From Megasphaera stantonii (GTDB taxonomy: Bacteria > Bacillota > Negativicutes > Veillonellales > Megasphaeraceae), in contig NZ_CP029462.1 of NCBI RefSeq assembly GCF_003367905.1, positions 1,054,001 to 1,118,000 of the forward strand: 64,000 nucleotides of DNA. The letters are read 5' to 3'. Shown one piece after another: positions 17,628 through 24,434 of this stretch (its first letter is position 1; each line of letters begins with the position of its first letter). Both the position numbers and the translations under genes were made by a program. The notes under the pieces were generated by a model, which saw nothing but the letters and a program-made list of their open reading frames with translations, was not told the origin of the DNA and did no database searches.

Positions 17628-17723
17628 ATGCCTTTACGATTTTTGGAAGCCGTCGCGGCTAGTGTAGTGGCCTACTACCTATGCAAATGGTTAGACGTGC
17701 TTCTGCGTGAGATAAGCAACTAG
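17628..17723 (+). CDS. 31-residue hydrophobic peptide, candidate type I toxin 1
   Basis: The reading frame encodes MPLRFLEAVAASVVAYYLCK followed by WLDVLLREISN. A single hydrophobic helix ends in C-K-W-L-D and a charged tail. That layout fits the Fst/Ldr-type class of membrane-acting type I toxins. AAAGGGGG lies 10 bases before the ATG. An extended -10 promoter precedes it, a strong hairpin (17757-17789) follows it, and a sigma-70-type promoter faces it from downstream. Locus 2 at 18226-18315 has the same layout with a related peptide. No homology search was possible, so the toxin role is inferred from architecture. Confidence 0.6.
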   Translation: MPLRFLEAVAASVVAYYLCKWLDVLLREISN

Positions 17724-17732
17724 CCTAGGTGC

Positions 17733-17816
17733 AGCGTTCACCGTAAAGAACGCCAGAACCCCACAAGGTGGCCTAGACCTTGTGGGGTTCGTTATGTTTC
17801 CATGCCTTTACGGTTC
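17733..17816 (-). ncRNA. Predicted antisense RNA of small-peptide locus 1
   Basis: A minus-strand promoter TTGACG-17-TATACT (17823-17851) would start an RNA near 17816 that converges on the peptide mRNA. Its first bases copy, in complement, the peptide start region: 17795-17814 and 17621-17640 match at 18 of 20 positions, including the ATG. The 3' end is not defined; the hairpin at 17757-17789 is a candidate stop. Confidence 0.5.
17757..17789. terminator. Terminator hairpin of small-peptide locus 1
   Basis: Perfect 13-bp stem, AACCCCACAAGGT/ACCTTGTGGGGTT, with a 7-base loop. The T-run is weak, so it may serve both converging transcripts, as in par loci. Confidence 0.65.
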
Positions 17817-17822
17817 ACCTTT

Positions 17823-17851
17823 AGTATATCAGCACCAATGCCGGGCGTCAA
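17823..17851 (-). promoter_or_regulatory. Antisense promoter of small-peptide locus 1
   Basis: TTGACG (17846-17851), exact 17-base spacer, TATACT (17823-17828) on the minus strand. The element AGTATATCAGCACCAATGC is shared with locus 2. Confidence 0.75.
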
Positions 17852-18172
17852 TACATCGCCGCGAATATTTCTATTCGTTCGCATTCGCAATACCAGGCGG
17901 TGCCCTGCTGTTGCTTTGGTATCCGAATTTCCGACCGCCAACACGTTACATGGCCTTAGGCCCAAACATCATTACGGCCAGCGTTTCGATGATCTTCGGC
18001 AGCCGACGGCGGCAATAGCCTTCACTCACGGCGTTGTCGCTTGCGATAAAATCACATAACCGCGCCATATTTCGCCTTATTTCCTGCAAAAAGGGCAGAA
18101 AAGGAGCTCCCCTCTTTCGCTGCAAGGGCTCGCCCGTCATCTTGACGGATATGTTTTATGCGCCGGTCATGG

Positions 18173-18178
18173 TATAAT
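18173..18178 (+). promoter_or_regulatory. Extended -10 promoter of small-peptide locus 2
   Basis: TGGTATAAT in the same context as locus 1. The region 17852-18110 between the loci holds no gene I can support; its second half repeats the sequence found before locus 1. Confidence 0.7.
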
Positions 18179-18225
18179 ATTGGCGTTACTCTCCCTATAC
18201 CGGTAACGGAAAGGGGGTAAGCAGC

Positions 18226-18315
18226 ATGTTCGATTTACTCATATCGTTTTTTGTATCTGTCGGAGCAAATGTAGTTGCCGCCTGCATTTGTAAGTGGCTG
18301 GATAGATACCGTTAA
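18226..18315 (+). CDS. 29-residue hydrophobic peptide, candidate type I toxin 2
   Basis: The frame encodes MFDLLISFFVSVGANVVAAC followed by ICKWLDRYR. It shares a hydrophobic helix with small residues, then C-K-W-L-D and a basic tail, with the peptide of locus 1. The first ten residues differ completely. AAAGGGGG precedes the ATG by about 10 bases. The 5' UTR has a stem, CGTTAC/GTAACG (18184-18189 with 18203-18208). In locus 1 the matching stem is CGTTGC/GCAACG, a compensatory change. A good terminator follows, and an antisense promoter faces the gene. Confidence 0.6.
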   Translation: MFDLLISFFVSVGANVVAACICKWLDRYR

Positions 18316-18319
18316 CAGA

Positions 18320-18403
18320 GTAACCAGCACATAGCAAGACACCCTGGGAAGTTGCCGCTTCCCAGGGTGTTTTTTACAGCACATTTTACTCATATCGTTG
18401 CCT
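18320..18403 (-). ncRNA. Predicted antisense RNA of small-peptide locus 2
   Basis: Initiated from TTGACT-17-TATACT at 18410-18438, its 5' end contains the complement of TTTACTCATATCGTT (18385-18399). The same 15 bases occur inside the peptide gene just after its start codon (18234-18248). The RNA can therefore pair with the translation start of the mRNA as well as with its 3' end. The 3' boundary is a guess. Confidence 0.5.
18339..18375 (+). terminator. Terminator of small-peptide locus 2
   Basis: Perfect 13-bp stem ACACCCTGGGAAG/CTTCCCAGGGTGT, 6-base loop, then six T residues on the plus strand. Confidence 0.9.
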
Positions 18404-18409
18404 ATTTGT

Positions 18410-18438
18410 AGTATATCAGCACCAATGCAGGGAGTCAA
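18410..18438 (-). promoter_or_regulatory. Antisense promoter of small-peptide locus 2
   Basis: TTGACT (18433-18438), 17 bases, TATACT (18410-18415). This is a near-consensus promoter with no gene downstream of it other than the antisense region. Confidence 0.8.
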
Positions 18439-18534
18439 TACGTTGCCGTGAATCTTCTGTTTCATATTGATCGTTCCATACATCGAACTTCACAAAATGC
18501 CGCACATAAAACCATCCTATTCTTTCCCATATTG

Positions 18535-18581
18535 CAAAAGAGGTTTCACCGTTTTCAAAAACAGTGAAACCTCTTTTTTTT
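18535..18581. terminator. Terminator after tRNA-Ala
   Basis: AAAGAGGTTTCAC-C and its complement form a long stem, with A runs and T runs on both sides. It lies directly 3' of the tRNA on the minus strand and could also act on the plus strand. Confidence 0.85.
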
Positions 18582-18582
18582 C

Positions 18583-18658
<76 letters not shown>

Positions 18659-18676
18659 ATGTGTTTGACAAGGAGT

Positions 18677-18705
18677 ATTATAGCATAGTGAAACTTATTT
18701 TGCAA
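18677..18705 (-). promoter_or_regulatory. Promoter of tRNA-Ala
   Basis: TTGCAA (18700-18705), 17 bases, TATAAT (18677-18682) on the minus strand, about 19 bases before the mature 5' end. Confidence 0.8.
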
Positions 18706-18804
18706 GGGATTTTTTCCTAATATGTTGAGCCCTTTCATACGATCAACCCCATGGCTCAGCCAGAAGTCAAAAAGAGATTTTAGCCTTCTCAGAAGTTTTT
18801 CAAA

Positions 18805-21261
18805 TCAGACAAAGGCCCACCGCATACCGACATTCCACTGCCACGGCGTTTCTACATCTCCGCCGAAGGTTTTCACTACGTCGGCATATAGATAGCTGCT
18901 GTCGTTCACTTTATAATTAAACCCAAGGCCAGCTTCCCACCACGTATCGCCAATGTCCTGACTGTAGCTGTTGCTCAATCCCTTCAGACTTAAATACGTG
19001 TCGGCGCTGCCGGCGAAGTCATGCAGCAAGCTGGCTTTAGCATATATGCTGCCTTTTTTGTCAAAGGCTTTGCCCACTTCAAACCCTACGCGACCTACAG
19101 CGCTTTCCAGGCTGTCCTGACGGACGTGAATCCCGTTATTCGTCGTAAAATCTTCTCCGCCGATGCGCATAAGGGTCATCTGAGCCTGCGGCGTGACGTA
19201 CCAGCCGTCTTTGAGATCAATTTTCCGGCCATATTCGCCGCTGAGGCTCGTTCCCCACATGTCGTAGTCGCCGTGCGTATGGCCTGCTTCGGTGTAAATG
19301 TCAAAATCGTTGCTCAATCGTCCCTGTTTCAGCACGATGTCGGCATAGTGTCCATTGCGGCCCAGCCATGTGCCGTACAGGCTCAGGGAGGTGCTGCGGT
19401 TTTCGCCCATGCCCTGGGCATACGTCGTTTCGCCGTCGTTATGGCTCACTGCCGCGCCGTAATGCCAGTTTCCACGAGCCCAGTCATATCCAAGCTGGAA
19501 GAAATTATACTGGTTTTCATACTGGCTGTCGTAATTAAATTCGCCGCGGCTCATGCGGACCCAGATCCCCTGTCCGCCGTCGCTCTCGCGCAGATCGCCG
19601 AGACGCTGGCTCAAGGTGCTGTCTTCCTGTCGCCACGCGACGATAGCCGTTTCGGCAATGTGTTTCATGGCATCCATGGTCTTCGTTACCCGATTGCCGC
19701 CGGTAATGTTCGCAACATAGCCTTGGCTATTGGCGTCAAACCGCAAATCCCCACTGGCTTCCGGAGTGATAAGCCCTTCTTTTACCGTGACTTTGCCGTC
19801 CAAATTACCGTCATTCGCATCGTAAAAGATTTTATTGGCAATAGCATTTAAGTTCTCTTCCGTTTTTTCAATATCCAATGTATTAACATTATTGTTAATT
19901 ATGCCTAAATTAACCGAAGAACCTTTTCTGGCATCGCCAATTATTACATCACCTGTGTTAGCTAAATTTAAAATACCGTCTGTATCAGTATTTGCGGCAG
20001 AAAAATTAATATCGCCGTTGCCGGAATAGTTACGAATTGCTATAGTACCTGCATTGGTTTGCTCAACCACACCTTCATTCATTGATAAATTCGTTAAAAG
20101 AGAACCACCGGCTAACCCAGTAGGTTTCCACACCGCTCCATTGTGAAGTGCCAAATCTGCAACCGCATCATTATTAGCAATCTTTATATCGCTTTCAATT
20201 AAACTATCATCACCGGTAAAATTTAAATTAACAAGGCCTTTGTCCTTGTCCGTTCCGGCTTGGATATCGCCTTTAATTACGCCATGTACTGCATTTTCAG
20301 CAGTATTCGAAAGTTCTGCTTTTGAAATATCTACAATACTATCAGCTTGAGCTAAAATAGCAACAGAACCTGTCTCAGCACCATTCGTGTCAATATATAC
20401 ATTATCTCTGAAATTGACGATAGCATTCACATCATAGTCAAAAGTAGCTGCCCCTGAACAGAAAACTCCTATAGCCATTCCAGATTGGTTATTAACAGTT
20501 ATTTTAGTTTCATCATTAAAAGTTGCTATATTCTCGCTCGAAGAAATTATAGATGATACACCAGCTACAGGCGAAGTATTCGAATTTGCATTAAAAGTCA
20601 AATCTACAGCTTTATTGAATATAGCCTCGCTACCATATGATGTATTTATAGCAGCAACTATCCCCATACGTGGTTTAGTAATATCTTTAGTTGAATTAAT
20701 AACTGCTTCCACATTGCCATTAAATTCTACTTTGTTGCCGCCGGTAAGATTTATTGCTGCAACCTCATTTTCATAATCAGAATTAACTTCAATATTGACA
20801 TCTCCGTTAAATATTGCATTTCCGCCAGCATATATACCAAAAGCACCGTCATAATACGAAAAACTATTTACATTAATTTTTAAATCAGGATTTATAATGG
20901 CCTCATTTGGTATTTGTGGACTTATATCAATACCAATGGCTTTTTCTCCGCCAGCAGCAGTAATATTTAATTTTGCGGTATCATTTCCATTAATCAGCAT
21001 ACTATTATTTTCTATGTTAATACCAGTTACATCACCGCTCATATTTTCAGCATGAATAGAAGCTTCTCCATTAACTGTAACGGTTAATTCTTTATCAGAA
21101 TTATTTATACCAATATCATCAACACTAACAATATCACCACTATGTAAAGTAATATCATCTTTTATGGTTTCTGTATACTCCGCCGCCAAGGCCGTATTAG
21201 CCGACAACACGCTTCCAGCCAGCAGACACAACAATACCTTATATTTCATTTCTTTTTTCAT
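18805..21261 (-). CDS. Autotransporter with outer-membrane beta-barrel domain
   Basis: 818 residues. A signal peptide (MKKEMKYKVLLCLLAGSVLS, then cleavage near ALA-AEY) exports it to the periplasm. Residues about 30-540 are a repetitive Asn/Asp/Gly-rich passenger with the spacing of a beta-helix. Residues about 550-818 form a type V barrel with many alternating aromatic strands (GYDWARGNWHYGAAVSHNDG, WEAGLGFNYKV) and the terminal WNVGMRWAFV. This proves a diderm envelope. The passenger part is visibly AT-richer than the barrel, as in variable surface proteins. The start follows AGGAGGTAAGACT. Expression may be switched by the upstream G11 tract and terminator. Confidence 0.93.
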   Translation of the reverse strand: MKKEMKYKVLLCLLAGSVLSANTALAAEYTETIKDDITLHSGDIVSVDDIGINNSDKELTVTVNGEASIHAENMSGDVTGINIENNSMLINGNDTAKLNITAAGGEKAIGIDISPQIPNEAIINPDLKINVNSFSYYDGAFGIYAGGNAIFNGDVNIEVNSDYENEVAAINLTGGNKVEFNGNVEAVINSTKDITKPRMGIVAAINTSYGSEAIFNKAVDLTFNANSNTSPVAGVSSIISSSENIATFNDETKITVNNQSGMAIGVFCSGAATFDYDVNAIVNFRDNVYIDTNGAETGSVAILAQADSIVDISKAELSNTAENAVHGVIKGDIQAGTDKDKGLVNLNFTGDDSLIESDIKIANNDAVADLALHNGAVWKPTGLAGGSLLTNLSMNEGVVEQTNAGTIAIRNYSGNGDINFSAANTDTDGILNLANTGDVIIGDARKGSSVNLGIINNNVNTLDIEKTEENLNAIANKIFYDANDGNLDGKVTVKEGLITPEASGDLRFDANSQGYVANITGGNRVTKTMDAMKHIAETAIVAWRQEDSTLSQRLGDLRESDGGQGIWVRMSRGEFNYDSQYENQYNFFQLGYDWARGNWHYGAAVSHNDGETTYAQGMGENRSTSLSLYGTWLGRNGHYADIVLKQGRLSNDFDIYTEAGHTHGDYDMWGTSLSGEYGRKIDLKDGWYVTPQAQMTLMRIGGEDFTTNNGIHVRQDSLESAVGRVGFEVGKAFDKKGSIYAKASLLHDFAGSADTYLSLKGLSNSYSQDIGDTWWEAGLGFNYKVNDSSYLYADVVKTFGGDVETPWQWNVGMRWAFV

Positions 21262-21328
21262 AGTCTTACCTCCTGATTACGCAAATTCGACTGTCAGATT
21301 TCATGCACCCTGCCTATTACGGAAACGC

Positions 21329-21357
21329 AAAAAAAGACAGCATACGGCCATGCTGCC
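21329..21357 (-). terminator. Terminator/attenuator between leader ORF and autotransporter
   Basis: GGCAGCAT-GGCCGT-ATGCTGTC forms an 8-bp stem and is followed by seven T residues on the minus strand. It sits about 70 bases before the autotransporter start, and no second promoter is evident after it. Confidence 0.75.
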
Positions 21358-21431
21358 TTACCAGGTGTTCTATATCAGGGCATACGGATCCCGTTGTCAT
21401 TTGCTGTTCAGAAAGCATTACACGCTTATAT

Positions 21432-21512
21432 TCATACCCCCCCCCCCGTAAATGGAGTTGCCTGCAGGGAGCTTACTGGTTCACAGCCGTGCTGTCTCCA
21501 ACGTTTGTTCAC
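21432..21512 (-). CDS. Leader ORF (26 codons) containing a G11 tract
   Basis: GTG start behind AGGAGGTGAAGAATC, a very strong ribosome site. It encodes MNKRWRQHGCEPVSSLQATP, then FTGGGV and a stop straight after the G tract. With 10 (or 13) Gs the frame continues to 64 codons, ending YEYKRVMLSEQQ... FFAFP at 21317, past the terminator hairpin. With 12 Gs it stops six codons after the tract. The peptide is unfamiliar to me. The frame, ribosome site and tract together suggest a regulatory leader. Confidence 0.6.
   Translation of the reverse strand: MNKRWRQHGCEPVSSLQATPFTGGGV
21437..21447 (-). repeat. Homopolymeric G11 tract (C11 on the plus strand)
   Basis: Eleven identical bases within the leader ORF. 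Tracts of this length are prone to slipped-strand mispairing and underlie phase variation of surface proteins in many bacteria. The exact length in the population may vary. Confidence 0.9.
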
Positions 21513-21556
21513 GATTCTTCACCTCCTGTTGCAGTATGATGTATTGTATATAGTTA

Positions 21557-21585
21557 AGCATACCATTAGTTTGACCGCTTTACAA
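21557..21585 (-). promoter_or_regulatory. Promoter of the leader ORF/autotransporter transcript
   Basis: TTGTAA (21580-21585), 17 bases, TATGCT (21557-21562) with an upstream TGG, on the minus strand. The predicted start is near 21550, so the leader to the autotransporter is about 290 bases. Confidence 0.65.
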
Positions 21586-21672
21586 CGGATTGCCATTGAA
21601 AATATTGCAAGAAAAAGGGGCTGAAAGGTGCAAAATATGCATACGTTTCACCCCTTTTCTTACATTTTAGTT

Positions 21673-22935
21673 TTACGAATTAAGCCGTACTGTAAAGGTA
21701 ATCGCGCCGTCCTTGTATGCTACACCGAGCTTTCCCTTCAAAAGCTGGGCCAGTTCCTCCGCCATGGACAGGCCGATACCGTAGCCGGCTTTTTGGCTGT
21801 TGTGGGACTCATCGCCGCGGTAAAAGCGCTCGAAGAAGTGAGAGTAATCCATATTGGCTCCGTCGGCGTAGGTATTGGAAATCGCCACGAGAGCGCCCTT
21901 CTGCTTTTTGGCCGTCGTCACCGAAACGGCTATGGCGCCGCCGTCGTCGCAGTATTTTACGGCGTTGTCCATGAGGATATTGACGAGGGTATAGAGACGC
22001 TTTGAGTCGGAGCGGACAACGATACCCGGCGCAATTTCCGTAGAAATCGTCTTTTCTGCCTCCTGGGCCACCATCTGGAACGACTCGGCGACAGACGCCG
22101 CAAGCTCCGATACGTTTACGTCTTCCATGACCAGTTCCTGCTTCTGCTCATCCATCTTAGACAGCATGATGAGGTCGTTGATGAGCTTGGACAGCCGCTG
22201 GACCTGCTTTAAGATATTTTCCGTCCACTGACTCTTGCCGCTGATGAGCTCCAAGGCTTCCGTATTGGCCGATATGATGGCAATGGGCGTCTTCAGCTCA
22301 TGGCCGGCGTTGGTAATAAACCGCTTTTGGTTTTCCATATTGCGGATAAAGGGCTTAATGGCCAGGTTGCACAGCGCGGCCAGAATGACGACGTACAGGA
22401 TGATGCAGCCCACGCCGAACCACAAAGAATAGCGCATAAAGGTCCTGACGGCAGCGACGTCACGGGTGCAGTCCATGATGACGATGAGATAATCGCCGTT
22501 AGGCTGGGGCGTAATCATGTAGCCGTAGCTGGCCTTGTTCTTTTCGAAAAAGCCTTGCGGCTGGCCCTTGGCGACGGTCGTCCTGGCGTATTGTATCGCC
22601 TCTTCCTTCGTAAAGGCGGCGATGTTGGCGATATTGATGTCGCGGGCATAGCCTTCGTCGTCGACTAAAATGCTGAAATACCGAAGCTGATAGGAAAAAT
22701 CCGGCGTATTCTGGGACCAGTCGGTCTCGCCGAACCAGCTCGTTTCCTTCGGCGACGTATACAGGGGCACCTTGCCGCCGTTTTGCGAAATATACGACAA
22801 GATCGTCTCTACCTGCGCTTCCATGCGCATGTAGCTGATCGTATTGATAAGCCCCAGCGCGCCGGCTACGATGATGACGACGCCGACTGTCGCGACTAAA
22901 ATAAACTTTCGCCGCAGCTTTTTGATCATGTCCAT
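21673..22935 (-). CDS. Two-component sensor histidine kinase
   Basis: 420 residues. TM1 is near residues 12-33, followed by an extracytoplasmic sensor region of about 140 residues and TM2 near 170-195. The kinase core follows: H-box RFITNAGHELKTPIAII (phosphorylated His), N-box LMDNAVKYCDDGG and G-box GYGIGLSMAEEL. No clear HAMP domain is present. It lies 24 bases after the response regulator stop, so both are co-transcribed. The signal is unknown. The start could be 22935 or the ATG two codons later. Confidence 0.93.
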   Translation of the reverse strand: MDMIKKLRRKFILVATVGVVIIVAGALGLINTISYMRMEAQVETILSYISQNGGKVPLYTSPKETSWFGETDWSQNTPDFSYQLRYFSILVDDEGYARDINIANIAAFTKEEAIQYARTTVAKGQPQGFFEKNKASYGYMITPQPNGDYLIVIMDCTRDVAAVRTFMRYSLWFGVGCIILYVVILAALCNLAIKPFIRNMENQKRFITNAGHELKTPIAIISANTEALELISGKSQWTENILKQVQRLSKLINDLIMLSKMDEQKQELVMEDVNVSELAASVAESFQMVAQEAEKTISTEIAPGIVVRSDSKRLYTLVNILMDNAVKYCDDGGAIAVSVTTAKKQKGALVAISNTYADGANMDYSHFFERFYRGDESHNSQKAGYGIGLSMAEELAQLLKGKLGVAYKDGAITFTVRLNS

Positions 22936-22959
22936 GACGATGCACCGAACCTCTCCCGC

Positions 22960-23643
22960 TTATTCTCCTTCGTTTCTCACAATCAGGGAAAAGGCCTTCC
23001 CCTTTTCCCCGGCAATCTGGATGTCGGCCTGAATGGCTTCTAATTTTTCCCGCAGGTACGACACGTATATCCAGACGATTTCCTCCGTCACGTCGTCTTC
23101 GTCCTTCCAGACGTGGGTGAAAATCGTCTCCGTCGGCAGCTCCTTGCCGGCGTTGAGCATAAAGAATTTCATGAGCCGCGTTTCCTTATTGCCCAGGCGG
23201 ACGGAGCTTTTGCAGGATAATTCCTGTTCCTCTACGTCCAGCTCGACGGCGCCGGCTGAAAGGGCCGACGGCGTAAAGGCCGAACCGGAACGCCGCGTCA
23301 TGGAGCGGATGCGGGCCAGCAGCTCGCCCATGGCGAAGGGCTTCGTCAGATAGTCGTCGGCTCCGGCGTCGAGGCCCGTAATCCTGTCATCTACTTCGGC
23401 CTTTGCCGTCAGCATGATAACCGGCGTCGTGTCGCCGCTGCCGCGCAGCTCCTTCAGCGCGCTGACGCCGTCGAGCTTCGGCATCATGATGTCGAATATC
23501 ATGCAGTCGTAGGCGCCGGAGCGGCCCTTTTCCACGGCAGACAGGCCGTCGTACACGGCGTCCACTTCATATCCCGAATGCTCCAGCACGGCAACCAGGG
23601 CCATAGACATGGCCTTTTCGTCTTCTGCCAATAATAGTTTCAT
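22960..23643 (-). CDS. OmpR-family response regulator
   Basis: 227 residues. The receiver domain has the acidic pocket (AEDE), phospho-acceptor Asp51 in MIFDIMMPKLDG, the Thr of MLTAKAE and the Lys of DYLTKPFAMGEL. The C-terminal winged helix ends with EEIVWIYVSYLREKLEA, where the usual recognition-helix pattern is partly altered. The start at 23643 (MKLLLAEDEK) follows AAAGGAG. It forms a pair with the kinase downstream. Target genes are not evident. Confidence 0.93.
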   Translation of the reverse strand: MKLLLAEDEKAMSMALVAVLEHSGYEVDAVYDGLSAVEKGRSGAYDCMIFDIMMPKLDGVSALKELRGSGDTTPVIMLTAKAEVDDRITGLDAGADDYLTKPFAMGELLARIRSMTRRSGSAFTPSALSAGAVELDVEEQELSCKSSVRLGNKETRLMKFFMLNAGKELPTETIFTHVWKDEDDVTEEIVWIYVSYLREKLEAIQADIQIAGEKGKAFSLIVRNEGE

Positions 23644-23659
23644 CGTCGTATACTCTCCT

Positions 23660-24283
23660 TTAGTGGTCTGCATGAATCAGATTCCGAATCGTCTGCATGG
23701 ACAAATCGCAGGCCGCCAGCTCGTCGGCGCAGCGCTTCAATTCCCGGACGATCATTTCGGGATTCTTGATATCGTGCTTGTATTTCATCTGGTGCTCCAG
23801 GCTGGCCCATGAATCCATGGCAATCGTCCGCAGCTGGATTTCTGCAAAGAAATGGCCCGGATTGTTGCCTTCCACGTCTTCATAAGGGGCTTCGATGTCG
23901 ATAATCATGTGATAGCTGCGGTAGCCATTGGGCTTTACATTTTGAATGTAGTCCTTTTCTTCTACGACGCGAACGCCCGGTATCGCCTTGATGGCTTCGA
24001 TATTCCTGTAAATATCGTCGAGAAAGCAGCAGACGATGCGCAGGCCGATAGCATCGTGAATGTCGTGCAGGGCAGAATAGGCCGTCTGCGGCAAGCCCTT
24101 GCGCAGGCATTTTTCCATCATGCTGTCCGGCGACTTGATGCGGTACAATAAATGCTCGTAAGCCGCCTCGCCGCTTTTTTCCTTGACGTCTGCGCTGTAG
24201 GCCTGAATGCGTTCAACAAGACCGTCCATGACGCGCTGCAGAGACGGCCCGTAGGAACCATATATAGTCGATGTCCAATCCAT
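23660..24283 (-). CDS. Small alarmone synthetase (RelQ/RelP-type)
   Basis: 207 residues containing only a RelA/SpoT synthetase domain. It transfers pyrophosphate from ATP to GDP or GTP to make (p)ppGpp. Motifs are in order: YRIKSPDSMMEKCLRKG (ATP site), DIHDAIGLRIVCCFLDDIY, KDYIQNVKPNGYRSYHM (G-loop), and FAEIQLRTIAMDSWASLEH with the catalytic Glu. No HD hydrolase or regulatory domain is present, so it is monofunctional. The start at 24283 has AGGTG upstream; the longer frame to 24382 has no ribosome site. It ends 17 bases before the response-regulator start and may be co-transcribed with that pair. Confidence 0.93.
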   Translation of the reverse strand: MDWTSTIYGSYGPSLQRVMDGLVERIQAYSADVKEKSGEAAYEHLLYRIKSPDSMMEKCLRKGLPQTAYSALHDIHDAIGLRIVCCFLDDIYRNIEAIKAIPGVRVVEEKDYIQNVKPNGYRSYHMIIDIEAPYEDVEGNNPGHFFAEIQLRTIAMDSWASLEHQMKYKHDIKNPEMIVRELKRCADELAACDLSMQTIRNLIHADH

Positions 24284-24367
24284 GTGTTTCACCTGATTTC
24301 TATAAAAAGAATGTGGCACAGCTGTTTTTATATTATACCATAGGTCCGTCCAGTCCGTCCTGCCAAA

Positions 24368-24422
24368 AGAGAAAAAGCGCATGGCCGCGCTGTATCATAC
24401 CGGCAGCGTCCATGCGCTCTGT
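24368..24422 (-). terminator. Terminator of the sugar kinase gene
   Basis: Minus strand: GAGCGCATGGACGC pairs with GCGGCCATGCGCT and is followed by TTTTTCTCTTTT, right after the kinase stop. Confidence 0.8.
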
Positions 24423-24434
24423 ATACTGGTTGTA

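Noticed and set aside
17946-18140. 64-codon minus-strand frame between the two small-peptide loci
   Set aside because: No recognisable family, no ribosome site, and it overlaps the shared upstream repeat of locus 2. I could not support it as a gene.
21437-21447. G11 tract as a simple sequencing artefact
   Set aside because: Length may be misread by one, but the surrounding ribosome site, frame and terminator layout are independent of exact length, so the finding is kept with that caution.
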